A DNA stretch of 59,176 nt from JANYJJ01 sp038241115 (GTDB lineage: Bacteria > Pseudomonadota > Gammaproteobacteria > Burkholderiales > Burkholderiaceae_C), in the NCBI GenBank assembly GCA_038241115.1, contig JBBRGA010000002.1, forward strand, positions 1 to 59,176. Reading direction: 5' to 3'. Position numbers and translations under genes: made by a program. Under the pieces are notes generated by a model. It saw only the letters and a list, made by a program, of their open reading frames with translations. It made no database searches and had not been told where the DNA came from. The stretch's first letter is position 1. Each line of letters begins with the position of its first letter. Positions 43,537 through 52,011 of the stretch are shown here, piece by piece.

Positions 43537-43544
43537 GCTATAAC
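43537..43544 (+). promoter_or_regulatory. Extended -10 promoter for the RNA at 43551
   Basis: TGC-TATAAC: TG at 43536-43537, C 43538 and TATAAC at 43539-43544, an extended -10 element, with a poor -35 (TTTCAG, 43516-43521, 17-nt spacing). It starts 25 nt after the ubiD stop and predicts transcription from about 43551. Confidence 0.55.
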
Positions 43545-43550
43545 GGCCGT

Positions 43551-43705
43551 CAAAGCTTAACTTTGCATTGCCTGCATGCAGGCAAATCCAGCGGCGCAGT
43601 CTCTGCGCCCTAAGGAGCCCCGGACTGAAAACCTCCGGAGCTCCGCACCGGCCACCTCGGTGGTCTGCCCCTCTCGCTGGCAACGGCGCGAGGGGTTCAC
43701 TTTTT
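43551..43705 (+). ncRNA. Candidate structured small RNA or cis-acting leader (unassigned)
   Basis: The 320 nt between ubiD and the racemase gene hold a promoter-like element and then five successive hairpins. H1 is an 18-bp palindrome (43568-43585). H2 is GGCGCAG-TCT-CTGCGCC (43593-43609). H3 has 11-bp arms with one mismatch (43614-43624 with 43634-43644). H4 is at 43650-43665. H5 is the terminator-like hairpin at 43668-43695. No protein with typical codon use is encoded. It could be a free sRNA of about 155 nt or a leader controlling the racemase gene, whose ATG is 127 nt farther on. It does not match a riboswitch or housekeeping RNA that I can recognise. Confidence 0.5.
43668..43705 (+). 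terminator. Terminator-like hairpin at the end of the candidate RNA
   Basis: CCCCTCTCGC (43668-43677) pairs with GCGCGAGGGG (43686-43695) with one mismatch, loop TGGCAACG, followed by TTCACTTTTT. The T-run is interrupted, so efficiency may be partial, as for an attenuator. Confidence 0.55.
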
Positions 43706-43831
43706 GGCGTCGCGCTTGTGCGGGTTCGGTTGCAAAATCGAGTCTGCGCAGCTTGCTGTCTTCGCAGTAGATCAGTGCTGCCAAACGCCGCCGAAGTCTG
43801 AAGACGCCCAACCCAAACCCCAAAGGTCTAC

Positions 43832-44566
43832 ATGAAGCTGTGCGTGATCAACCCCAACACCAGCGCCAGCATGACCGCGAAAATCGGAGATGCCGCGCGC
43901 GCTGTGGCCGCCTCGGGCACGCAAATCCTCGCCGTCAATCCGAGCTTTGGTGCCGCGTCCATCGAGGACCACCACGATGACGTTTGGGCAGCGGCGGGCG
44001 TGCTGGAACAAGTAGGCGCGGCTCAAACTGCCGGTGCTGATGCTTATGTGATCGCCTGCTTTGGCGATCCGGGCCTGCATGCGGCGCGTGAACTGGCGCG
44101 CGGGCCGGTGATTGGTATCGCCGAAGCGGCGTTTCACATGGCGACACTGCTGGCCACGCACTTTTCGGTCGTCACAACACTCAGCCGCACCTGTGTGATC
44201 GCCGAGAACCTGCTGCTGCAGTACGGATTTGAGCGCCGCTGCCGAGGCGTTCATGGCACCGACATTGCAGTGCTCGAACTCGATGACCCTGCCAGCAATG
44301 CCTTTCAACGCATTCTCAACAGCGCGCAGGACGCCTTGCGCACCGACCGCAGCGGTGCCATCGTCCTGGGCTGCGCAGGCATGGCCGATTTGTGCGCTGC
44401 CTTGCAGCAACGTCTGGGCGTGCCGGTGATTGACGGCGTGGCCGCAGCCGTGAAACTGGCCGAGAGCTTGGTCAGCCTGCGCTTGGCGACCAGCAAATTA
44501 GGCGACTATGCGCGTCCACTGACCAAAACATACGTTGGCTTGGCGGCGCCGTTTTCACCTGGCTGA
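43832..44566 (+). CDS. Aspartate/glutamate/hydantoin racemase family protein
   Basis: 244 residues. The N-terminus MKLCVINPNTSASMTAKI and two Cys positions, in VIACFGDPGLHAA (about residue 76) and IVLGCAGMADL (about 184), match hydantoin and Asp/Glu racemases that use a Cys pair. AAAGG lies upstream of ATG. A hydantoinase or allantoin gene is not adjacent, so the substrate is open. It is convergent with glnS, only 13 nt between stops. Confidence 0.85.
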   Translation: MKLCVINPNTSASMTAKIGDAARAVAASGTQILAVNPSFGAASIEDHHDDVWAAAGVLEQVGAAQTAGADAYVIACFGDPGLHAARELARGPVIGIAEAAFHMATLLATHFSVVTTLSRTCVIAENLLLQYGFERRCRGVHGTDIAVLELDDPASNAFQRILNSAQDALRTDRSGAIVLGCAGMADLCAALQQRLGVPVIDGVAAAVKLAESLVSLRLATSKLGDYARPLTKTYVGLAAPFSPG

Positions 44567-44579
44567 AGTCACTTCGCCC

Positions 44580-46385
44580 TCACTTCGCCCAAGCATCTTT
44601 CAGCGTCGCCGTTCGGTTGAACACCAGTTTCCCGGCCGCGTGATCCACGCGGTCTGCCGCAAAGTAGCCGTGGCGTTCGAACTGAAAATGCGCTTCAGCA
44701 CCAGCTTTCAGCACCGAAGGTTCGGCAAACGCGGTGACGGTTTTTTTGCTGTTCGGGTTGAGCACCGTCAAAAAATCGCGACCCCCCGCCTCGGGTTGCG
44801 CCTCTGAAAACAAGCGGTCGTAAAGGCGCACGGGCACGCATGCGCCGTTGCTCACGCTGACCCAGGTGATCACGCCCTTGACCTTCACTGCGTCTGCTCC
44901 GGGCGTCCCGCTTTTGGTGTCGGGCAGCACCTTGGCCAGCACCGCAGTGACCTCGCCGCCCGCATTTTTTTCAAAGCCTGTGCACTCCACCACGACGCCG
45001 TATTTCAGGCGCGCCCTGCTGCCCGCTTGCATCACACCGGCAGCGTTCACTGTGGGCGGTGTCAAGCGGAAGAAGCCTTTGCTGGGCACCTCCATAAAGT
45101 CTTCGCGCTCTATCCACACCTCGTTCGTCAGCATGAATTCGCGCTTGCCCAACTCGGGCTTGGCGGGATGAACGGGCGCGTGACAAGGCTCTTGAAACGC
45201 GTGGCTGCCGAACACGTCGGCAAAGTTGGTGAGCTTGAGTTTGAGCGGCTCCAGCACCACGCAGGCGCGCGGCGCTTGTGGGTCGAGGTCGTCGCGCAGG
45301 GCGATGTCCAGGCTGCTGTAGTCGATCCAGCCGCCGGCCTTGCTGGCACCGCTGCGCTCGGCCAGCAAACGCAGGCTGGCAGCGGTGTAGCCGCGGCGTC
45401 GCAAGCCCGCGATGGTAGGCATGCGCGGGTCGTCCCAGCCGTCCACATGACCCTCGTCGACCAACTGGCGCAACTTGCGTTTGCTGGTGACGATGTAGGT
45501 CAGGTTGAGCCGCGCAAACTCATATTGGTGCGGTCGCGGCTGCGCCAGCAAACCCAAACTGCACAAGTGGTCCAGCAGCCAATCGTAGAAGGGCCGCTGG
45601 TCTTCAAACTCCAGCGTGCAAATGCTGTGGGTAATGTTTTCCAGCGCGTCTTCAATCGGGTGCGCGTAGGTGTACATCGGGTAAATGCACCACGCATCGC
45701 CCGTGTGGTGGTGGGTGGCGCGTTTGATGCGGTACAGAGCAGGGTCACGTAGGTTGATGTTGGGGCTGGCCATGTCAATTTTGGCGCGCAGTACTGCGGC
45801 GCCGTCGGCCAATTCGCCGTCGCGCATTTCGCGCAGGCGAGCCAAGTTCTGGTCTGGTGTTTGTCCCCGGAACGGGCTGTTGATGCCGGGCTTGCCAAAG
45901 TCACCGCGGTTGGCGCGCATTTGTTCAGCGCTTTGCTCGTCGACGTAAGCCAAACCGGCCTGCACCAGGGCCTCGGCCGCGCGGTACATAAAGTCGAAAT
46001 AGTTGCTGGCCTGGTAAAGGTGGCTCACGCCGTCTGCCTGCCAATCAAAGCCCAGCCACTTCACCGCGTCGAGGATGGCGTCGACGTATTGCTGTTCTTC
46101 CTTTTCGGGGTTGGTGTCGTCAAAGCGCAAGTGACAAACGCCGCCGTAGTCACGCGCCAGGCCGAAGTTCAAGCAAATGCTTTTGGCGTGACCTATGTGC
46201 AGGTAGCCGTTCGGCTCGGGCGGAAAGCGCGTGCGGATTTTGGCCGGGTCGATCGGGCCTGCGGCGTGGTGTGCCGCGTCACCCGGCGAGCCGCCGAAAT
46301 GACGCTGGGAATACGTTCCCTCCACCAGATCGCGCTCGATGATCTGGCGCAAAAAATTGCTGGGTTTCAAGTCGGGTTCGGTCAT
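44580..46385 (-). CDS. glnS: Glutaminyl-tRNA synthetase
   Basis: 601 residues, class I synthetase. HIGH is present as is (63-66, in GYLHIGHAKS); the KMSKS equivalent is VTSKRKLRQLV. A C-terminal beta-barrel anticodon-binding domain includes VRLYDRLFSEAQP. It charges tRNA-Gln directly, so the cell need not rely on GatCAB for Gln. The length is slightly above E. coli (about 554), from loops in the barrel domain. Confidence 0.96.
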   Translation of the reverse strand: MTEPDLKPSNFLRQIIERDLVEGTYSQRHFGGSPGDAAHHAAGPIDPAKIRTRFPPEPNGYLHIGHAKSICLNFGLARDYGGVCHLRFDDTNPEKEEQQYVDAILDAVKWLGFDWQADGVSHLYQASNYFDFMYRAAEALVQAGLAYVDEQSAEQMRANRGDFGKPGINSPFRGQTPDQNLARLREMRDGELADGAAVLRAKIDMASPNINLRDPALYRIKRATHHHTGDAWCIYPMYTYAHPIEDALENITHSICTLEFEDQRPFYDWLLDHLCSLGLLAQPRPHQYEFARLNLTYIVTSKRKLRQLVDEGHVDGWDDPRMPTIAGLRRRGYTAASLRLLAERSGASKAGGWIDYSSLDIALRDDLDPQAPRACVVLEPLKLKLTNFADVFGSHAFQEPCHAPVHPAKPELGKREFMLTNEVWIEREDFMEVPSKGFFRLTPPTVNAAGVMQAGSRARLKYGVVVECTGFEKNAGGEVTAVLAKVLPDTKSGTPGADAVKVKGVITWVSVSNGACVPVRLYDRLFSEAQPEAGGRDFLTVLNPNSKKTVTAFAEPSVLKAGAEAHFQFERHGYFAADRVDHAAGKLVFNRTATLKDAWAK

Positions 46386-46536
46386 GGGGAAGGGCGCTAA
46401 AAAACGGAGTCGAAGCGGGCGACCAAGCGGTCAAAAAAGGCTGTTTATTCTAAGTTGCCGTGGCATAGCATCGACGCTTTGGCGCCCGTTGTTGAACCTG
46501 TGATCCGACCGGGCCTTCCCTCGGAGACAAGCCACC

Positions 46537-47157
46537 TTGCTACCGTCATCACCACAAGCGGCTTTGGTCATGTGCGAACGGTGCGGGCAACTGCACCGCT
46601 GGAGTGCGCTTGGTTCGCGCTCAGTGGCGCGCTGTGTGCAGTGCGAAGCGGTGCTCGGCCGTGGACACCGCTTGAGCACGCAGGCTCTGTTGGCTCTGAC
46701 CGTCGCGGCATTGCTGATGTTGCTGGTCACGCACCTGGCCAATGTGGCGTCCATCCGTTTGCAAGGACCCCTCCAATCCGCCACATTTCCGATGGCCATT
46801 GCCGCCACGTGGCGCGACGGTGAACATGTGGTGGCGGTGCTGGCGGCGCTGACGGCAGTGGTTGCGCCGGCTTTGTTCATCTTGCTGCGCCTGTATGTAT
46901 TGCTGCCCATCACATTGCATCGGCGCCCGATCGGCTTTCGCACTTGCATGCGCTGGCTGCATCACGTCTCGCGCTGGAACATGGTCGAGGTGTTGACGGT
47001 GGCGGCGCTGGTGTCGCTGGTTCGGATTGCCGATCTGGCAACGGCCACGCCCGGCCCGGCGATGTATGCCATGGCAGTGCTGGCCTTGCTGCTGGCGGCC
47101 ATCGAATCAGCCGGTGTGAAGCACTTGTGGCATGAACTGCCCCAAGGCTCGCTGTGA
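46537..47157 (+). CDS. pqiA: PqiA-like membrane protein, first half
   Basis: 206 residues from TTG 46537 (ATG 46570 is an alternative start). An N-terminal zinc ribbon, MCERCGQ and RCVQCEAVLGR, is followed by four membrane segments with one PqiA domain (about 50-200; MRWLHHVSRWNMVEVLTV is the conserved loop). Full PqiA of E. coli carries two such domains in one protein; here the second is a separate gene that begins 45 nt after this one. Inner-membrane part of a lipid-transport system with PqiB and PqiC. Confidence 0.85.
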   Translation: MLPSSPQAALVMCERCGQLHRWSALGSRSVARCVQCEAVLGRGHRLSTQALLALTVAALLMLLVTHLANVASIRLQGPLQSATFPMAIAATWRDGEHVVAVLAALTAVVAPALFILLRLYVLLPITLHRRPIGFRTCMRWLHHVSRWNMVEVLTVAALVSLVRIADLATATPGPAMYAMAVLALLLAAIESAGVKHLWHELPQGSL

Positions 47158-47202
47158 TATTGGCCTCGCTGTGATGTCGGCCTTGCCGGTGGCACCTCCA
47201 GC

Positions 47203-47928
47203 ATGACGCAGGCCTGCACTCAAGCGCCATTGATGCTGGGCTGCGAATGCTGCGGCTTGGTGTCCGAAGTAGACGACGTTCGGACAGTCAAAAGCGCCGT
47301 AATCAATGAAGCCACATTCAGCGACGCCGCTGACCTGAGTTGCCCGCGCTGCGGCGAGGCGCTGCATGCCGTCAAGCCGCACAGCTTGCAGCGCACTTGG
47401 GCTTACTTGATCGCTGCGACGCTGGCGTATGTGCCGGCCAATTTTTTACCGTTGATGAGCACTTCCAGCGGCTTTCGGCGCAGCACGCACACCCTGCTGG
47501 GCGGCATTTCCGCGCTGTGGCAGTCAGACGCCTGGGGCTTGGCCATGATTGTCTTCATCGCCAGCATCGCCGTGCCCATCTTGAAGATAGGCACCGTGGG
47601 GCTGTTGGCGTGGAGCGTGAGTTACGCGCCGCGCTGGCGGCAGAAGGAAAGGGCGCGCTTGTTTCGTTCGGTTGAAGCGGTGGGACACTGGTCCATGCTC
47701 GATGTTTACGTGGTGGTTTTGCTGGCGGCCTTTGTGCGCTTTGGCTCGGTGGCCAGCGTCAAACCTGAACCCGGTTTGCTGGCGTTTGCGGCGGTGGTTT
47801 TTTTGACGATGCTGGCCGCGCAAAGCTTCGATGCGCGCTTGATTTGGCCCGCTCTTGAAACGCAACTTGCGCCCGAACCCGCAGGCGCTTCCCCAACCGC
47901 TTCGCCTCTGTCTTCTCCAACGCCATGA
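47203..47928 (+). CDS. PqiA-like membrane protein, second half
   Basis: 241 residues with its own zinc ribbon (GCECCGL, CPRCGEAL) and a PqiA domain: ANFLPLMST, then VFIASIAVPILKIG and RSVEAVGHWSMLDVYVVVLLAAFVRFG. Its C-terminal about 25 residues are Pro/Ser-rich. ATGA overlap with pqiB. Confidence 0.86.
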   Translation: MTQACTQAPLMLGCECCGLVSEVDDVRTVKSAVINEATFSDAADLSCPRCGEALHAVKPHSLQRTWAYLIAATLAYVPANFLPLMSTSSGFRRSTHTLLGGISALWQSDAWGLAMIVFIASIAVPILKIGTVGLLAWSVSYAPRWRQKERARLFRSVEAVGHWSMLDVYVVVLLAAFVRFGSVASVKPEPGLLAFAAVVFLTMLAAQSFDARLIWPALETQLAPEPAGASPTASPLSSPTP

Positions 47929-49691
47929 CCGAGTCCACGCCTTCTGAACCTGCGGCAGTTGCCCCTGCACAGCCGCCCAGTGCCTCAACCGAGCAGCCCA
48001 GTGCACTGGCGCAAACGGGCATACCCTCGCCGCTGATCCACCGCAAGAATCGCCTGCGCTTGTCCCTGGTGTGGATCGTTCCTTTGGTCGCGCTGGTGGC
48101 GGGTGGCGCTTTGCTGGTGCGCACCTTGATGGCTGTGGGTCCGCGCATCGAAATCGAGTTTCGCAACGCCGAGAGTCTGGAGCCCGGCAAAACAGAAGTT
48201 CGTTTCAAAGAAGTGGTCATCGGCCGGGTCGAATCGGTGTCGCTGCGTGACGACCGAACGCGGGTGATCGCCACGGTGCAGCTCGACCGCTCCGCGGCGG
48301 CCATCGCCGTTCAGGACACCGGTTTCTGGGTGGTGCGCCCACGCGTGGCATTGGCCGGCGTCAGCGGTTTGGGGACGCTGTTTTCGGGGGCCTACATCGG
48401 TGTTGACGCGGGCGTCATGACGCAGCCGCGCAAACAGTTCATTGGCCTGGAGGTGCCGCCCTTTGTGCTTCGCGGCGAGCCGGGCAGAAGCTTTGTTTTG
48501 CGCGCTCCCAACTTGGGCTCGCTCGATGTCGGCTCGCCGGTGCTGTACCGCCGCACGCCCGTGGGCCGCGTGGTCGGTTTCACGTTGCTGCCCGATGAAG
48601 ACGAGTTGTCGGTGAAGGTGTTCATTGAATCGCCGTACGACCGCTTGGTAACCCCGCAGTCGCGGTTTTGGAATGCCAGCGGTGTGGACCTCACAGTGAG
48701 CGCCGGCGGTTTGACCCTGAACACCCAAAGTGTGGCCACCGTCATCGCAGGAGGAGTGGCTTTCGAACAAGCACCCGACTCTTTGAAGGCCGCCCCAGCT
48801 GCAGCCGGCGTCTCTTTTACTTTGTTCAACGACAGGCGCAGCGCCATGGCGCTGCCCGACGGTGCCGCCCAGACGCTGCGCCTTGTTTTCGACGGCTCGG
48901 TGCGCGGCTTGGCGGCTGGGGCGCCAGTGGACTTTTTGGGCGTTGAGATCGGCAACGTGCGCTCCATCGCGCTGCAAAGCGACTCTGCCGGTCAGCGCTT
49001 TCCGGTGCTGGTCACAGCCGACATCTACCCGATGCGTTTGGGCAATGCACGAGGTGCTGCGGCCGCGTCTGGCAATGGTGAACTGCAAAGCAACATCACG
49101 CTGTTGCAGCGGCTGGTCGACAGCGGCTTGCGCGCGCAACTGCGCACCGGTAATTTGTTGACCAGCCAGCTGTATGTGGCGCTGGATTTCATGCCCAAGT
49201 TGCCGCGCGTGGTGGTCTCCGCCAGCGACGGCGTCATCACATTGCCGACTGTTGCGGGCACCTTCAGCGAGCTGCAACCGCAAATTGCCAGCATTGTTCA
49301 AAACCTCAGCAAGATTCCTTTTCAGGCGATCGCAGATTCGGTGCAGTCGACTTTGCTCGAGGTCACCACCGCGGTAAACAGTTTGAAAGGTCTGACGCCT
49401 GAAGCGCAAAAAGCGTTGACCGGCGTGCAGGCCACGCTCACGGAGGTGCAGCGCACGCTCACCACGGCGCAGTCAACGATGCAGCGCCTGGACCGCAACC
49501 TGCTCAGCGAGGACGCGCCGATGCAGCGAAACGTCGAACAAACGCTGATGGAAGTGCAGCGCGCTGCGCAGTCGCTGCGCGTGCTCACCGACTACCTGCA
49601 GCTGCACCCCGAGGCCGTGCTGCGCGGCAAGCCCGCTGACCCTTCGGTGCAGGCTTTGCCCGCAGCTGCAACTGAGAAGAAAGCGCCATGA
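47925..49691 (+). CDS. pqiB: Intermembrane transport protein PqiB (three MCE domains)
   Basis: 588 residues. One N-terminal membrane helix (about 46-68) follows a Pro/Ala-rich tail. Three MCE domains are visible (about 72-165, 185-290, 325-400): EIEFRNAESLEPGKTEVRF, then LRAPNLGSLDVGSPVLYRR, then LRLVFDGSVRGLAAGAPVDF. A long C-terminal coiled coil (about 430-570) should form the periplasmic needle seen in PqiB. Overlaps the second PqiA gene and pqiC by 4 nt each. Confidence 0.93.
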   Translation: MTESTPSEPAAVAPAQPPSASTEQPSALAQTGIPSPLIHRKNRLRLSLVWIVPLVALVAGGALLVRTLMAVGPRIEIEFRNAESLEPGKTEVRFKEVVIGRVESVSLRDDRTRVIATVQLDRSAAAIAVQDTGFWVVRPRVALAGVSGLGTLFSGAYIGVDAGVMTQPRKQFIGLEVPPFVLRGEPGRSFVLRAPNLGSLDVGSPVLYRRTPVGRVVGFTLLPDEDELSVKVFIESPYDRLVTPQSRFWNASGVDLTVSAGGLTLNTQSVATVIAGGVAFEQAPDSLKAAPAAAGVSFTLFNDRRSAMALPDGAAQTLRLVFDGSVRGLAAGAPVDFLGVEIGNVRSIALQSDSAGQRFPVLVTADIYPMRLGNARGAAAASGNGELQSNITLLQRLVDSGLRAQLRTGNLLTSQLYVALDFMPKLPRVVVSASDGVITLPTVAGTFSELQPQIASIVQNLSKIPFQAIADSVQSTLLEVTTAVNSLKGLTPEAQKALTGVQATLTEVQRTLTTAQSTMQRLDRNLLSEDAPMQRNVEQTLMEVQRAAQSLRVLTDYLQLHPEAVLRGKPADPSVQALPAAATEKKAP

Positions 49692-50332
49692 AACCCATCT
49701 TCAGATGCGCCGGTTGGGCTGTGTTTGCATCGGCCTTCACAGCGCTCAGCCTCCAGCTGAGTGGCTGCGCCACGCCGCCGCCCGTGCGGTTTCACAGTTT
49801 GCTGGCGGTTGACAGCGCTTCTCAAACCACGCCAGTGGCGCTGGCGAAGCCAGGGTTCTTTGTGACCTTGGCCGCCGTGTCCGTGCCGCCGCAAGTTGAT
49901 CAACCTCAGTGGCTGATTCGCAGCGCTGACGGCAGCTTCAGCGTGTTGGAACAGGAGCGCTGGGTTGCGCCCCTGCGCGGCGAGCTGCAAGGCGCGCTGT
50001 TGGACCGGTGGTACGGCGGCTGGGGCGGGCGAGCGTTGCTGCCAGATTCCACAGACGCCGTCTGGCGGGTGAAGGTGGACGTGACGCGGTGGGAGGCGGT
50101 TCCAGGTCGTGAGGTCAGGTTGGAAAGCCGTTGGACCGCCACCTCGGGCTCTACCGTTTTGAGTTGCCGCTCGGTCATTCGCGATGCCACGCGCGCAGAG
50201 GATGGCCCTTTGATGTTGGCCTTGGCCGCGAGCCACCGACGGTCGGCCCTGCGTCTGGCGGATGAGGTGGCAGTGCGCATCCGCGAAATTCAGAAAGGGC
50301 AGCCCGCCGGCTGTGCCGATCTGCCGCCGTGA
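49688..50332 (+). CDS. pqiC: PqiC-like outer-membrane lipoprotein
   Basis: 214 residues. Lipobox LSGC (Cys at about residue 27), then the ABC-type transport auxiliary/PqiC domain: RFHSLL, VSVPPQVDQPQWLIRS and RWVAPLRGELQGALL. It receives PqiB at the outer membrane. Last gene of the pqi operon; the DUF2177 gene is convergent 17 nt away. Confidence 0.88.
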   Translation: MKPIFRCAGWAVFASAFTALSLQLSGCATPPPVRFHSLLAVDSASQTTPVALAKPGFFVTLAAVSVPPQVDQPQWLIRSADGSFSVLEQERWVAPLRGELQGALLDRWYGGWGGRALLPDSTDAVWRVKVDVTRWEAVPGREVRLESRWTATSGSTVLSCRSVIRDATRAEDGPLMLALAASHRRSALRLADEVAVRIREIQKGQPAGCADLPP

Positions 50333-50349
50333 AATTGCCTGCCTGAACT

Positions 50350-50748
50350 TCAGGCGGCGTTGTAAGCCCAGCGCCCGGCCAAAGCCGCGACCGCACTGAC
50401 GGCGGTGCCCCAGGCCATGTCGATCAAAGCCAAGCTGGTGGGCCAATCTTTCAGCGTGGCCAAGTTGGTCAGGTCGTAGGTGGCGTAAGCGAAGAAACCA
50501 AACATGGCGGCCTTGAGCGCCGTGTCGCCCCAGGCCGTTGACGCCGCGCCGGGGACCACCGCAAACACCATCAAGCCGACCGGATACAGCAGGTAGAACA
50601 CAGCTCCCGCGACCAGCTTGGGTTCGCTGGCCATCAGGTGTCCGATGCCTTGTTGGTAGATGGGTTTGGCGATCAAGCCCAACCAAACCAGGTCAATGGC
50701 CACCATGACGAAAGTCGTGGCGGCGTAGGCGAGCAGAGTTTTTTGCAT
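50350..50748 (-). CDS. DUF2177 family membrane protein
   Basis: 132 residues from ATG 50748 (MQKTLLAYAATTFVMVAID); the longer open frame upstream is not family-like. Four membrane segments; IGHLMASEPKL and FGFFAYATYDLTNLATLKDWP are conserved in DUF2177. Function unknown. It stands alone, convergent with pqiC. Confidence 0.85.
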   Translation of the reverse strand: MQKTLLAYAATTFVMVAIDLVWLGLIAKPIYQQGIGHLMASEPKLVAGAVFYLLYPVGLMVFAVVPGAASTAWGDTALKAAMFGFFAYATYDLTNLATLKDWPTSLALIDMAWGTAVSAVAALAGRWAYNAA

Positions 50749-50960
50749 GGTGTGGTCAGCGCAGTTGGGACCGGTTGATTTCACTTTAGTTTTTTGGTTG
50801 CCCGCGTAGGACTTCGCTGATATGCAGGCCGTGTCGGCGCACGTACGCTGCCTTAGTTGAGTTTCTACATGCATCGAGGGTGCGCTTGTGGCGCCTAAAA
50901 ATTTGCGCGACCCGAACCGACTCCACCGTACCCAACCAAACCGAACCGGACTTTGACGAC

Positions 50961-51917
50961 ATGAACACCTCCCACAAAACCGCCGCGCCTTTTGATCTGC
51001 GCTTTGCCGCACTCATATCCGCGTTCGTGCTGAGCGCTTGCGGTGGCGGCGGTGGGGGCGGTGCCATTGGCGGCGCTGCAGACGGGCCTTCGGTGTCGGC
51101 GGCGGAGTTGAAGGTCGATCCGAAATACGGACAAAAATTGGTCTTGGCGGTGAACGGAGCGGGCCTGGACAAGGTCGGCGCAACAGGCTCCGGGTGCAAC
51201 GATTTCTCGTTGAATACCGCCGCTCCCTACATCAGCAATGCCAGCACGGCGTACTTTCAATGTTCAGTGACTGCCGTGGGCGCGGCTCAGATCGTGTTGA
51301 AGCGTGCCAGCGATGGCGCCACGCTGTGGACGTTTCCGTTAAATGTGCCGGCACCTCAGGTGACGATGACTTTCAGCAACGGTGCCGGCGTCGGCGGCAA
51401 TGTGGTGGTCACGCTGGCGCCTGACAAAACACCGATCACGGTGGACAACTTCCTGAGGTATGTCAACGCTGGTTTCTACAACGGCACGGTCGTGCACCGC
51501 GTGGTGCCCCGCTTCATCGTTCAAGCGGGTGGATACGAAGGTGTGTTTTCGGGCGACGCCAGGGCGGCCACGATTCCGGCCATCAAAGCCAGCAGCGGCC
51601 CGATCGCGCTGGAAGTGAACAAGGGCTTGTCCAACACCCAATGGACGATTGCCATGGACAGGGTCAGCCCCGACCAACTCAACTCTGCCAGCACACAATT
51701 CTTTTTCAACTTGGTTGACAACATCGCGCTGGATCCCAACCCCACAGGTTTTGGCCATGCCGTTTTCGGCGCGGTCACTCCAGGCACCACTGCCACCGTT
51801 GCCGCAATTGCCAACCCGGCGCTCGCGCCGTGCGTGCCGCTCTTGGGGTTCTCGACCGCTCCAGATTGCACGCCCATTCCCAACGTCGTTCTGACCTCGG
51901 CCGTGCAAACGCGCTAA
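50961..51917 (+). CDS. Cyclophilin-type peptidyl-prolyl isomerase, lipoprotein form
   Basis: 318 residues from ATG 50961. A signal peptide ends at a lipobox (LSAC, about residue 28) followed by seven Gly residues. A beta-rich N-terminal region (about 45-150) precedes the cyclophilin domain (about 155-315: VTLAPDKTPITVDNFLRYVN, then GFYNGTVVHRVVPRFIVQAGGY and STQFFFNLVDN). Should assist folding of outer-membrane or periplasmic proteins from a lipid anchor. Upstream open frame to 50880 is not needed. The stop codon lies in a tandem repeat. Confidence 0.88.
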   Translation: MNTSHKTAAPFDLRFAALISAFVLSACGGGGGGGAIGGAADGPSVSAAELKVDPKYGQKLVLAVNGAGLDKVGATGSGCNDFSLNTAAPYISNASTAYFQCSVTAVGAAQIVLKRASDGATLWTFPLNVPAPQVTMTFSNGAGVGGNVVVTLAPDKTPITVDNFLRYVNAGFYNGTVVHRVVPRFIVQAGGYEGVFSGDARAATIPAIKASSGPIALEVNKGLSNTQWTIAMDRVSPDQLNSASTQFFFNLVDNIALDPNPTGFGHAVFGAVTPGTTATVAAIANPALAPCVPLLGFSTAPDCTPIPNVVLTSAVQTR

Positions 51918-51955
51918 TGCGGTAACGCGCTAACGTGGCAACGCGCTAATGCGGT
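51908..51955 (+). repeat. Three tandem 16-bp repeats across the cyclophilin stop codon
   Basis: Units at 51908-51923, 51924-51939 and 51940-51955. The first and third are identical (AACGCGCTAATGCGGT); the second differs at three positions. The gene's TAA is in unit one. The rest of the gap to 52011 shows nothing further. Confidence 0.9.
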
Positions 51956-52011
51956 CTCGGGGCGCGCCAGGCTTGCGCGAATCAGGCCGTGAAGATGCAG
52001 CCAGCGACGAA

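Noticed and set aside
43551..43705. 6S RNA (ssrS) as identity of the candidate RNA
   Set aside because: 6S RNA folds as one long rod with a central bubble, and it is usually next to zapA. Here the hairpins are consecutive and independent, and no zapA is present. Not excluded formally without a covariance search.
47985..49409. Long minus-strand open frame opposite pqiB
   Set aside because: Shadow of a well-supported MCE protein in a GC-rich sequence.
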